A stretch of DNA of 64,000 nucleotides from Streptomyces liliifuscus (GTDB lineage Bacteria > Actinomycetota > Actinomycetes > Streptomycetales > Streptomycetaceae): assembly GCF_016598615.1 (NCBI RefSeq), contig NZ_CP066831.1, positions 5,704,001 to 5,768,000 on the forward strand, written 5' to 3'. The notes beneath the pieces are model-generated. The model was not told where the DNA came from. It searched no databases and saw only the letters and a program-made list of their open reading frames with translations. Made by a program: the position numbers and the translations under genes. Shown one piece after another: positions 9,226 through 16,647 of this stretch. The stretch's first letter is position 1, and each line of letters starts with the position of its first letter.

Positions 9226-9564
9226 TCAGGCGGGAGTCTCGGGCGTCTCGTTCGCGGCGCGGCGGTACTCGGCGTTGATGCGCTGTGCTTCCTCGAGCTG
9301 GTCCTCAAGGATGACGATGCGGCAGGCTGCCTCGACAGGGGTTCCCTGGTCGACGAGTTCGCGTGCGCGCGCGGCGATCCGTAGCTGGTAGCGGGAGTAC
9401 CGCCGGTGTCCGCCTTCGGAGCGGAGCGGAGTGATCAGCCGTGCCTCGCCGATGGCCCGGAGGAAACCCGGGGTGGTGCCGAGCATTTCTGCTGCCCGGC
9501 CCATCGTGTACGCGGGGTAGTCGTCGTCGTCCAGACGACCGCTGAGCGGAGTATCTGCTGTCAT
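9226..9564 (-). CDS. MerR-like helix-turn-helix regulator
   Basis: 112-residue regulator made of a MerR-type winged helix (YTMGRAAEMLGTTPGFLRAIGEARLI, then the wing SEGGHRRYSRYQL) and a short C-terminal coiled-coil (ILEDQLEEAQRINAEYRRAA). It lacks any effector domain, like the small MerR-like DNA-binding proteins common in Streptomyces. Start at 9564 has AGGTG only four bases upstream, so translation may be modest. A perfect 20-base dyad lies about 300 bases upstream (9863-9882) and is a candidate operator. It is convergent with the PH-like membrane gene and probably monocistronic. Confidence 0.82.
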   Translation of the reverse strand: MTADTPLSGRLDDDDYPAYTMGRAAEMLGTTPGFLRAIGEARLITPLRSEGGHRRYSRYQLRIAARARELVDQGTPVEAACRIVILEDQLEEAQRINAEYRRAANETPETPA

Positions 9565-10013
9565 GTCACCTCGTTGACCAACGCGTCGAGGGGCCCCGGT
9601 GCCGAACGGCACCAGGGCCCCGAAGGAAATTGAACACCATCTGTCGGCGCTACTGCTGCGCCGACCTTCTGTTTCCGCAGTCCGGCCCGGGAGACGGGCG
9701 GGTGTGCGGGGATCGCGAATGCGTGACCGTGGACCACCTTCCAATCCGGGGTCTTGCGGTACCCGGCCGGACGATGCCCTGGCCGGGCGATCCTGATGGC
9801 GTCTGCTCCTTCTCTCCCGACGTTGTGTACGAGAGAAACTTTAATCACGGCGTAGGTCAATGTCTACTCTGGCGAGAGTAGATTTCAGTTCGCTAGAGGC
9901 GTAGGTATTCTGCGGTCCCCGGTGACGACCGGTGACAGCCGGTGATGTCAGGGGGCAGGCGGGCGGGGCCGGGCCGGTGAGGCCGGACGGGCCGCTGAAT
10001 AGACTCGGCTTCC
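9565..10013. promoter_or_regulatory. Long divergent regulatory region with perfect dyad
   Basis: 449 bases between the MerR-like gene (minus) and the GvpU-like gene (plus). Short open frames exist in it but have poor codon use and no family resemblance. The half at 9820-9900 is AT-rich and holds a perfect 8-base inverted repeat with a 4-base centre, TCTACTCT-GGCG-AGAGTAGA (9863-9882), and a looser TCTCTC...GAGAGA pair at about 9813-9838. If the dyad is the MerR operator, the regulator's message would have an unusually long leader. Confidence 0.5.
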
Positions 10014-10409
10014 ATGACGAACCCCGACCGGCTCCTCGTGGACATCTCCGCCCTCGTGGAGTCCGGGCAGAGCAATCAGATGTCGCTGACCGTGGTGGTC
10101 GGCGGTGCCGTCATCACCGGCAGGCTCGCTCCCGAGGCCGTGTGGCGGGAGCGGGTGTCGGAGGTCCTGAACGACTCGGACCGGCTGGGCCCGTTCTCCG
10201 CGGTCTTCGGCGCCGAGCCGGCAGCGGGCGGCGGCCCCGAGGGCGGCGACCGAGGCGCCCACGACGGGCCACCCGCGTATCTGCACTTCCACCTCGCCCG
10301 GATCCTTCAGGGCAACATCGGGATTCCCGAGACGGGCGGGATGTACCGCGTCGCGATCGAGGACGTCAGCGCCTGGACCGTGGGCGACGTCAGCTACTCC
10401 GACCACTGA
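10014..10409 (+). CDS. GvpU-like gas-vesicle accessory family protein
   Basis: 131 residues. The pattern SLTVVVGGAVITGRL near the start, a variable acidic middle, and YLHFHLARILQG...MYRVAIEDVSAWTVGDVS at the end match the layout of GvpU-type proteins, where similar blocks (SLDISLNVNGAVISG and a C-terminal WRGKIAEVDGFFLG) occur. GvpU is an accessory protein of gas-vesicle clusters, but no other gvp gene is in this window. The middle has a Gly/Pro-rich insertion (AAGGGPEGGDRGAHDGPP). The match is from memory of family sequences and moderate. The gene stands alone between a divergent MerR-like gene and a very strong terminator. Confidence 0.55.
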   Translation: MTNPDRLLVDISALVESGQSNQMSLTVVVGGAVITGRLAPEAVWRERVSEVLNDSDRLGPFSAVFGAEPAAGGGPEGGDRGAHDGPPAYLHFHLARILQGNIGIPETGGMYRVAIEDVSAWTVGDVSYSDH

Positions 10410-10426
10410 ACCGCCGCCGAACCGCC

Positions 10427-10491
10427 GTACCGGAGCGCTCCGGTACAGCGATGAGGGCCCTGCCGACGCGCGTCGGCAGGGCCCTCATCGC
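10427..10491. terminator. Two adjacent perfect palindromes, bidirectional terminator
   Basis: A perfect 20-base palindrome at 10427-10446 (arm GTACCGGAGC) is followed after one base by a perfect 44-base palindrome at 10448-10491 (arm begins GCGATGAGGGCCCTGCC, no loop). They separate the GvpU-like gene from the convergent conserved gene. The second is one of the strongest hairpins in the window. Confidence 0.75.
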
Positions 10492-10547
10492 TTGGTCCCG
10501 GCGTCAGCCGGGGAGTACGTCCTGGTGTCGTCGGCTCCCGCCGGTCG

Positions 10548-10883
10548 TCACAGGCCCAGGGGGGCCGGCGCCGGGGCCGGGGCCGGGCTGCCGAGCAGCG
10601 CCGACGCGGTCTGGAGCGGGGTGGCGGCGACCGGGGCGGGCTCGGGCTCGGGGCCCGCCTGGCAGGTGAAGCCGAGCCGGGTCATGGCCCGTACGACCTC
10701 GCCGCTGGTGAAGTCACGGCGGTCCTGCCGGGTGATGACCTCGCCGACCTGCTTGACGGGGTAGTGGCGGCGGCCGATGATCACGGACTCGCCCGTGATG
10801 GCCTCGGGCTTGACGCCCTTCATCGAGTCCAGGACCCCGCTCTTGTCGAGGTCGAACGGGAACCGGGCGATGACGCAGCGCAT
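10548..10883 (-). CDS. Conserved actinobacterial hypothetical protein of cold-shock/helicase locus
   Basis: 111 residues. The first 75 (MRCVIARFPFDLDKSGVLDSM...GESVIIGRRHYPVKQVGEVITRQDRRDFTSGEVVRAMTRLGFTC) form a compact charged domain that I recognise as a conserved small Streptomyces protein found beside DEAD-box helicase and cold-shock genes. No enzymatic motif is visible. The C-terminal 35 residues are Ala/Pro-rich and end in four AP repeats. It lies downstream of and in the same direction as the helicase, separated by about 200 bases that include a possible weak hairpin at 11037-11068. A role in RNA handling at low temperature is a guess from context. Confidence 0.72.
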   Translation of the reverse strand: MRCVIARFPFDLDKSGVLDSMKGVKPEAITGESVIIGRRHYPVKQVGEVITRQDRRDFTSGEVVRAMTRLGFTCQAGPEPEPAPVAATPLQTASALLGSPAPAPAPAPLGL

Positions 10884-11036
10884 GATGCCTCACAGGGAAG
10901 GGAGGGGTGGGGAATGGGGAGAGTGAAGAAGAGGGGGACCCGGCCCGACCGGGGTGGATCGGCGAGCGGGAGAGGGCGGGAGCGCCGGGCAGCGCTCCGC
11001 ACACTCTCCCACTGCCCGCCGGGAGCGCGCACCGGG

Positions 11037-11068
11037 CGTCGCCCGGACCGCTCTTCCGGCGGGCGACG
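11037..11068 (-). terminator. Possible hairpin after the helicase gene
   Basis: Arms CGTCGCCCG and CGGGCGACG (9 bases) flank a GC-rich 14-base loop. It is weaker than the other hairpins in the window and may only attenuate read-through into the downstream conserved gene. Confidence 0.35.
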
Positions 11069-11089
11069 GGAACGCGGGGGTGCCAGGAC

Positions 11090-12622
11090 CTAGGCCGCCG
11101 CGCCGCTGGCGGACGGCCGCTGCGGTGTGCGGCGGGCCTCGCCGGTGGAACGGCCCTTGCCGCCGGTACGGCCGCGGCGGCCCCGGGACGAGGTGGAGGC
11201 GCCGCGCCGCGGGCGGTCCGCGACCGGAGCGGTGATGACGACCGGCACGCCCGAGGGGGCCTGGGCGCCCGTGATGCGGTTCAACTCCGCTTCGCCCGAA
11301 CGCACTTGAGTGGTCTGCGGGGTGATGCCGGCGGCGGCCATCAGGCGGCTCATGTCGCGGCGCTGGTTGGGGGTCACCAGCGTGACGACGCTGCCGGACT
11401 CGCCCGCGCGGGCCGTACGGCCGCCGCGGTGCAGGTAGTCCTTGTGGTCGCTGGGCGGATCGACGTTCACGACCAGGTCGAGGTTGTCGACGTGGATGCC
11501 GCGGGCCGCGACGTTGGTCGCCACCAGCACCGTGACGTGTCCGGTCTTGAACTGGGTCAGGGTCCGTGTGCGCTGCGGCTGGGACTTGCCGCCGTGCAGG
11601 GCCGCGGCCCGGACGCCGCTGTTGAGCAGGTGCTCGGTCAGCCGGTCCACCGCGTGCTTGGTGTCCAGGAACATGAGGACCCGGCCTTCGCGCGCCGCGA
11701 TCTCCGTGGTCGTCCGGTGCTTGTCCGCGCCGTGCACGTGGAGGACGTGGTGCTCCATCGTGGTGACCGCGCCCTGGGACGGGTCGACGGAGTGGACCAC
11801 CGGGTCGGAGAGGTAGCGGCGGACCAGCAGGTCGACGTTGCGGTCGAGCGTGGCCGAGAACAGCATCCGCTGGCCCTCGGGCCGCACCTGGTTGAGCAGT
11901 TCGGTGACCTGGGGCATGAAGCCCATGTCGGCCATCTGGTCGGCCTCGTCGAGGACGGTGATGGCGACCTGGCCCAGCCGGCAGTCCCCGCGCTCGATGA
12001 GGTCCTTGAGCCGGCCCGGTGTCGCGACGACGACCTCGGCACCGGCACGCAGCGCGCCCGCCTGCCGGCCGATCGGCATCCCGCCGACCACCGTGGCGAG
12101 GCGCAGCGACAGGGAGCGGGCGTACGGGGTGAGCGCGTCGGTGACCTGCTGGGCCAGCTCGCGAGTGGGTACGAGGACGAGCGCCAGCGGCTGCCTCGGC
12201 TCGGCGCGCAGGCCCGCCGTACGGGCGAGGAGCGCGAGACCGAAGGCGAGGGTCTTGCCCGATCCGGTGCGGCCACGGCCCAGTACGTCACGACCCGCGA
12301 GGGAGTTCGGCAGGGTCGCTGCCTGGATCGGGAACGGCACGGTCACGCCCTCCCGGCCGAGCGCGGCCAGCAACTGCGCCGGCATGTCGAGCTCGGCGAA
12401 CGCCTCGACGGCGGGCAGCGCGGGGGTGGTCGTCACCGGCAGTGCGAACTCGCCCTGCGGAGCGGACCGTTGACGGCTGTAGCCCTCGGAACGGCGCGAG
12501 CCACCGGAGTAGCCGCCGCCCCTTCCGGAGCCCGAACCGCCCGTGCGGCCTGAACCACCCGTGCGGGCGGAGCCTCCCGAACGGGTGCGGGAGAAGCGGT
12601 CGTTCGTGCGTGTGCGGTTCAT
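11090..12622 (-). CDS. DEAD-box RNA helicase
   Basis: 510 residues with the full set of motifs: Q-motif region PFPIQAATLPNSLAGRDVLG, Walker A GRTGSGKT, PTRELA, TPGRL, VLDEADQMADMGF (DEAD), SAT, and in the second RecA domain ATNVAARGIHV and HRGGRTARAG. The N-terminus is Arg/Gly/Ser-rich (RGG-like), as is the C-terminal tail (RRGRTGGKGRSTGEARR), typical of RNA-binding extensions in cold-adaptation helicases. ATG at 12622 follows AAGGAAGG by about 7 bases. It is downstream of the cold-shock protein gene, but a strong terminator lies between them, so it likely has its own promoter within the 12624-12887 leader. It unwinds RNA duplexes in the cytoplasm. Confidence 0.93.
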   Translation of the reverse strand: MNRTRTNDRFSRTRSGGSARTGGSGRTGGSGSGRGGGYSGGSRRSEGYSRQRSAPQGEFALPVTTTPALPAVEAFAELDMPAQLLAALGREGVTVPFPIQAATLPNSLAGRDVLGRGRTGSGKTLAFGLALLARTAGLRAEPRQPLALVLVPTRELAQQVTDALTPYARSLSLRLATVVGGMPIGRQAGALRAGAEVVVATPGRLKDLIERGDCRLGQVAITVLDEADQMADMGFMPQVTELLNQVRPEGQRMLFSATLDRNVDLLVRRYLSDPVVHSVDPSQGAVTTMEHHVLHVHGADKHRTTTEIAAREGRVLMFLDTKHAVDRLTEHLLNSGVRAAALHGGKSQPQRTRTLTQFKTGHVTVLVATNVAARGIHVDNLDLVVNVDPPSDHKDYLHRGGRTARAGESGSVVTLVTPNQRRDMSRLMAAAGITPQTTQVRSGEAELNRITGAQAPSGVPVVITAPVADRPRRGASTSSRGRRGRTGGKGRSTGEARRTPQRPSASGAAA

Positions 12623-12941
12623 GCGGAACCTTCCTTGATGAGGCACGTATCAAGGAATTCCCGCAGCAAATGAGCAGCGCAGAGAATTGCAAGAACGAGC
12701 CGAAGAGAATGGGGGGCCGAATCGGATCGGCGGGGAATGCTCGCGGGATACGTCGCTGAAGTACGAGGCGATATTCCGGCGGTGTGGCCGGGTATTCCGT
12801 GTGGGAGGGTCCGGCAGTATGTCAACCGGAGCGTCGGTCCGAGCATTCCCGAGGAGCTTGCGGGAGCGGTTCTTCCGGAAAGCAGCGAGCTGGGGCCCGC
12901 ACCCCAAGGTGCGGGCCCCAGCTGCGAAGTACGCGTCAGCG
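12623..12941 (-). promoter_or_regulatory. Helicase leader region
   Basis: 319 bases between the helicase and cold-shock genes, both on minus. It is AT-richer than the neighbourhood, with a TTGACA at 12819-12824 (minus strand) but no good -10 at the right distance. The right end is occupied by the cold-shock terminator. A long structured leader would fit cold-regulated expression. Confidence 0.4.
12888..12923 (-). terminator. Strong terminator of the cold-shock gene
   Basis: Perfect 16-base stem (AGCTGGGGCCCGCACC and its complement) closing a CCAA tetraloop, starting about 18 bases after the cold-shock stop codon. Confidence 0.8.
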
Positions 12942-13145
12942 TCAGGCGGGAACGATGTTCTCGGCCGTCGGGCCCTTCTGGCCCTGGGCGATGTCGAAGG
13001 TGACCTTCTGGCCCTCCTGCAGCTCGCGGAAGCCCTGGGCGGCGATGTTCGAGTAGTGGGCGAAGACGTCGGCGCCGCCGCCGTCCTGCTCGATGAAGCC
13101 GAAGCCCTTTTCCGCGTTGAACCACTTCACGGTGCCTGCAGCCAT
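12942..13145 (-). CDS. CspA-family cold-shock protein
   Basis: 67-residue OB-fold nucleic-acid chaperone. RNP1 (KGFGFI) and the RNP2 equivalent (DVFAHYS) are intact, with the family opening GTVKWFNAEKG and ending ENIVPA. AAGGAG lies 8 bases before the ATG. Such proteins melt RNA secondary structure and many copies occur per Streptomyces genome. It has an AT-rich upstream leader and its own terminator, and the next gene in the same direction encodes a DEAD-box helicase, a pairing seen elsewhere for RNA maintenance at low temperature. Confidence 0.95.
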   Translation of the reverse strand: MAAGTVKWFNAEKGFGFIEQDGGGADVFAHYSNIAAQGFRELQEGQKVTFDIAQGQKGPTAENIVPA

Positions 13146-13450
13146 GTTGAATCTCCTTCGGGGGTGCGTCGGAATCCACAACTTGTGAACTCCGAGTCGC
13201 TGTGATGATCGCCCCGTCTTAAAGATTTCGGGAACCACAACTGCAACTGAGATCGAGAGTAGCACGCTGCGGTCGGGCATGTGCGGAGGATAATTCTGCT
13301 CTGCCTGTCGAGGAAGGAATGTTCATCGCGCGTCGTGTTCATTTCTTACTTCGCGGGCACAGATATTGACGCGCGAGGGGCGCCGGGCCGTGGAGGGCCC
13401 GACGCCCCGGGCGTCGATCGATGTCGGTCAGCGTAGGCCTGCCGAGTGGC
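13146..13450. promoter_or_regulatory. Cold-shock gene upstream region
   Basis: 305 bases, AT-rich for this genome, between the peptidase gene end and the cold-shock start. It must hold the csp promoter and 5' leader. A TACTCT hexamer on the minus strand near 13256-13261 could be a -10. A short GACGCC/GGCGTC hairpin at 13401-13415 may terminate the convergent side. No gene is supported here. Confidence 0.4.
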
Positions 13451-15169
13451 TCAGCGCAGCGAGCCGAGCCGGTCGAGGCGCTCGTTGACGCCGTTGCGGA
13501 GCTCACCGAGCGTCGTGCCGGGCGGGGCCACCTTGGGCGTGACGGTCGGCGGCTGGGTCTCGTCCGCGCAGGTCGTGCCCTTGGCCGGGACCTTCAGGTC
13601 CACCAGGTAACTCGTGACCGCGTCCGTCGCGCAGGCACTCCGCCCGAAGGCGGTGTGTCCCTCCGCCTTGAACGTGAGCAGCGAGGCGTTGTCGAGCTGC
13701 CGGGACAGCGCCACCGCGTCCTGGTAGGGGGTGTCCGGGTCGCCGGTGGTGCCGAGGACGAGGATCGGCTTGGAGCCCTTGGCACGGTAGGAGCCGTCGT
13801 AGCGGCTGACGCGCTCGCCGGGCCACTGGGTGCAGGCCGTGGCGTGCTGGTGGTCGTAGGTCGGCGGGCCGAAGGCCATGGCCGGGCCGAGCAGCGGCGC
13901 GGCCTTGGCGTAGGCCGTGACGTTCCGCTTCAGCAGGGCCTGGTCGCGCGGGTAGTCCCGGTCGACGCACTCGACGACCACGTTCGGAACGAGGAAGTCG
14001 AAGCTGCCCGGGGACGGCGGACGCAGCAGGAACGAGGTGTTGTCGCGCTGCTGGGCCTTGCGCAGGGCCTCGCCGAACGCGGGCCAGATGACCTTGCCCT
14101 CGTTGATGTTGAACATCAGCCGGTAGACCAGGGTGTAGCCGTTGGCCTTGCCGCCGTTGGCGGTCGGCACCGGGTTGGCGTCCAGGTCGCTCTTGAGCTT
14201 CTCGAACGCCGCCCGGGGGTCGCCGTCACCGAACCCGCAGGTGGCCTGGTCGGCCTTGCACCAGTCGAGGAAGCGGCTCATCGCGCCGTCCAGGGCCAGG
14301 TACTGGGGCTTGTCGTAGGAGTACGGCTGGTTGGCGTAGTGCACCGGGTCGTACGCCCCGTCGAGCGCGAGGGCGCGCACGCGCTTCGGGAACAGTGCGG
14401 CGTAGACCGTACCGATGTACGTGCCGAACGACCGCCCGTAGTAGGTGAGTTGCTCCTCGCCCAGGGCCTGGCGCAGCAGGTCGATGTCACGGGCGACGTA
14501 CTCGGTGCCGACGAACGGCAGCAGGCCGGCCGACTTGTCCGTGCAGGCCTGGTTGAACTCGGCGGCCTCGCGCAGGGCCGGGCCGAAGGCGTCGGGGCCC
14601 GGGGCGCCCTTCGCGTCGGTGACGGCCTTGGTGTACCGCGTGTCGTCCCAGCATTCGAGCGCCGAGCTGCGCGCGACGCCTCGTACGTCGTATCCGAAGA
14701 CGTCGAACGAGTCGCGCAGGGCGGCCGGCAGGTCGTCGTAGTTGCCGCGGACGAAGTCCACGCCGGAGTTGCCCGGTCCGCCGGGCTGCATGAAGAGCGT
14801 GCCCTTGCGCTTCGTCTGGTCGGCGGCCTTCTTGCGGATGACCGCCAGGGTGATCTTGCGGCCCTCGGGTGCCCGGTAGTCCAGCGGCACATCGGCGTTC
14901 GCACATTCGAAGCCGCCCTGGCAGTCGGTCCAGGAGAGGGTCGGAACCGGCGGGGCCGGCAGCTTGACCGTCGAGGCGGTCGCTGTCGTCGGGTCCGTCT
15001 GGGCGGCCATCGCCTGGGCCCCCGACCCGGCGACGACGAGTGCGGTCACCGCGGCCGCGGCGATCCTCAGGCGCGTGAGCCCCTTCCGCGCCCCGGTGCC
15101 GGACTCGCGTCTCGGCCGACGCGTCGAGCGGCCGTCCCGGCCGGGCAAGACATGATCGTGCGTTGTCAC
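13451..15169 (-). CDS. Secreted tripeptidyl aminopeptidase (S33 alpha/beta hydrolase)
   Basis: 572 residues, close to the Streptomyces Tap family. A long signal peptide with a basic N-region and the core AAAAVTALVVAGSGAQAMA precedes the hydrolase. Catalytic elements: oxyanion segment MQPGGPGNSG, nucleophile in YYGRSFGTYIG, Asp in GTTGDPDTP and His in AEGHTAF; the C-terminal TAP-like domain is complete. I chose the GTG at 15169, with GAGGGG about 10 bases upstream, over a TTG at 15217. The enzyme removes tripeptides from exported protein N-termini at the cell surface or outside. It is divergent from trpF. Confidence 0.9.
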   Translation of the reverse strand: MTTHDHVLPGRDGRSTRRPRRESGTGARKGLTRLRIAAAAVTALVVAGSGAQAMAAQTDPTTATASTVKLPAPPVPTLSWTDCQGGFECANADVPLDYRAPEGRKITLAVIRKKAADQTKRKGTLFMQPGGPGNSGVDFVRGNYDDLPAALRDSFDVFGYDVRGVARSSALECWDDTRYTKAVTDAKGAPGPDAFGPALREAAEFNQACTDKSAGLLPFVGTEYVARDIDLLRQALGEEQLTYYGRSFGTYIGTVYAALFPKRVRALALDGAYDPVHYANQPYSYDKPQYLALDGAMSRFLDWCKADQATCGFGDGDPRAAFEKLKSDLDANPVPTANGGKANGYTLVYRLMFNINEGKVIWPAFGEALRKAQQRDNTSFLLRPPSPGSFDFLVPNVVVECVDRDYPRDQALLKRNVTAYAKAAPLLGPAMAFGPPTYDHQHATACTQWPGERVSRYDGSYRAKGSKPILVLGTTGDPDTPYQDAVALSRQLDNASLLTFKAEGHTAFGRSACATDAVTSYLVDLKVPAKGTTCADETQPPTVTPKVAPPGTTLGELRNGVNERLDRLGSLR

Positions 15170-15389
15170 TGCGTGGTTCCCCTCGGACTGGTGTGACACC
15201 AAGAACCCACTGGTCAATGTGAGTTCGGAGAATTTCTAGCTCACCCGGACAGGGAATGGCCAGAAAAGCCGACCATGTTGCCGCCGTTCAGCCGGATCTC
15301 CACAACCGGTGGTGGCTGTCCCGGTACGGGTCGGCACCCGTGACCGGCCCCGGACACGGCGGGCTGCCCGGATACGGCAGGCTGGGGGA

Positions 15390-16001
15390 GTGAGCAGCTC
15401 CCTCTTCATCAAGATCTGTGGCCTGAAGACCGAGCGGGACGTGGACACGGCCGTCGAGGCGGGTGCCGACGCGATCGGCTTCGTCTTCTCGGCCAGCCCG
15501 CGCCGCATCGACGCGGCCACGGCGGCGCGGCTGTGCGCCCGCGTGCCGGAGAACGTCCTGACGGTCGGTGTCTTCCGCGACGAGCCCCTGCGGGACGTAC
15601 GGTCCCTGGCCACCGACTCGGGCATCCGGGCCGTCCAGCTGCACGGGCCCGAGGACCGCGGCTACTACGCCGACCTCGCGGCGGGCGGTTGGACACTGAT
15701 CCGCGCCGCGGCCTTCGGTGAACCCGCCCCGCGCCACGGGGAGATGGGCGAGGACATCCTCCTCCTGGACGCCCCCGTGCCCGGCTCAGGCATCGCCTGG
15801 GACTGGTCGAGCAAACCCCTCGCAGGACCGGGCGAGAAGTGGCTCCTGGCCGGCGGCCTCACCCCGACCAACGTCCGCACGGCCGTGGACGCCACCTCCC
15901 CCTGGGGCATCGACGTCTCCAGCGGCGTGGAGCAAACCCGGGGAGTCAAGGACCCCGCCCTCATCAGGGCGTTCATCAGGGCCGCCCGCACCCGGTCCTG
16001 A
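15390..16001 (+). CDS. trpF: Phosphoribosylanthranilate isomerase
   Basis: 203-residue TIM barrel that isomerises N-(5-phosphoribosyl)anthranilate to CdRP in tryptophan synthesis. Signature blocks are KICGLKT with the catalytic Cys, AVQLHGPED, ILLLDAPVPGSGIAWDWS with the catalytic Asp, LAGGLTPTNV, and GIDVSSGVEQTRGVKD for phosphate binding. The GTG start gives the usual family length; GGGGGA sits immediately before it. No other trp gene is nearby. A free-standing trpF is notable because most streptomycetes use the bifunctional HisA/TrpF enzyme PriA instead. Confidence 0.92.
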   Translation: MSSSLFIKICGLKTERDVDTAVEAGADAIGFVFSASPRRIDAATAARLCARVPENVLTVGVFRDEPLRDVRSLATDSGIRAVQLHGPEDRGYYADLAAGGWTLIRAAAFGEPAPRHGEMGEDILLLDAPVPGSGIAWDWSSKPLAGPGEKWLLAGGLTPTNVRTAVDATSPWGIDVSSGVEQTRGVKDPALIRAFIRAARTRS

Positions 16002-16047
16002 CACGCGCGGTCCGCAAGCGGCAGCGCCCCCCCCGCCGCCGCCCGCG

Positions 16048-16377
16048 TCAGTCCTGCTTGGGCGCTGCCTGCTGGACCACCTCGAAGGTCCACAGGGTCG
16101 AGTCCGTTGCGGCGGGCTTCGGGCGTTCGCCGCCGGTGGTGGCGCTGTCACGGTGTGCGGCCTGGCCACGTCCGGACATCCAGTTCTGGAAGTCCTCCTC
16201 GGCGCGCCAGCGCGTGTAGACGAGGTAGGAGTCGGTGCCCTCCACCGGGCGCAGCAGCTCGAACCACTCGAACCCGTCCGAGCTGTCCACGGTCCCGGCG
16301 CGAGAGGCGAACCGCTTCTCCAGCGTCTCGCGCTGCTCTTCGGGAACCGTGAGTACGTTGATCTTGACGATGCTCAT
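16048..16377 (-). CDS. Antibiotic-biosynthesis-monooxygenase (ABM) domain protein
   Basis: 109 residues forming one ferredoxin-like ABM domain: VKINVLTVPEEQRETLEKRFASR, the strand FEWFELLRPVEG, then YLVYTRWRAEEDFQNWMSG. Similar to small HmoB-like or putative monooxygenase proteins that bind heme or small aromatics and dimerise. The C-terminal segment TTGGERPKPAATDSTLWTFEVVQQ is longer than the bare domain. GGGGGG precedes the ATG. Convergent with trpF. Activity cannot be predicted further. Confidence 0.82.
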   Translation of the reverse strand: MSIVKINVLTVPEEQRETLEKRFASRAGTVDSSDGFEWFELLRPVEGTDSYLVYTRWRAEEDFQNWMSGRGQAAHRDSATTGGERPKPAATDSTLWTFEVVQQAAPKQD

Positions 16378-16647
16378 GCCCCCCATTCTCCAGCAGTCGG
16401 CACAGCGGCCGATGGCGGGCCGCGCCCGACCCTGGTGCTCGGCCCGGCGCGCACCCTCTGTGCCCACCTGCGGCGCCCCACCCCGGCCACCTCCTGACGC
16501 CTCGTCAGAAATAAATCGGATGTCTTGACAACCTGATGACTACCCGCCCCGTCTCTATGGCGAGTCGTTGGGCGTACGGGTGAGGCGTCGGGGTTTCCGG
16601 CGTCGCGGGACGGCTCCTGTCCGATGGTCCAAGTGTCAGGAGTTCAG

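Noticed and set aside
9561..9860. 99-codon minus-strand frame ending with an ATGA overlap to the MerR-like gene
   Set aside because: Poor codon periodicity, no recognisable motif, and it covers the AT-rich regulatory region.
16525..16560. TTGACA as the subtilisin promoter -35 box
   Set aside because: No -10-like hexamer at 16-19 bases downstream.
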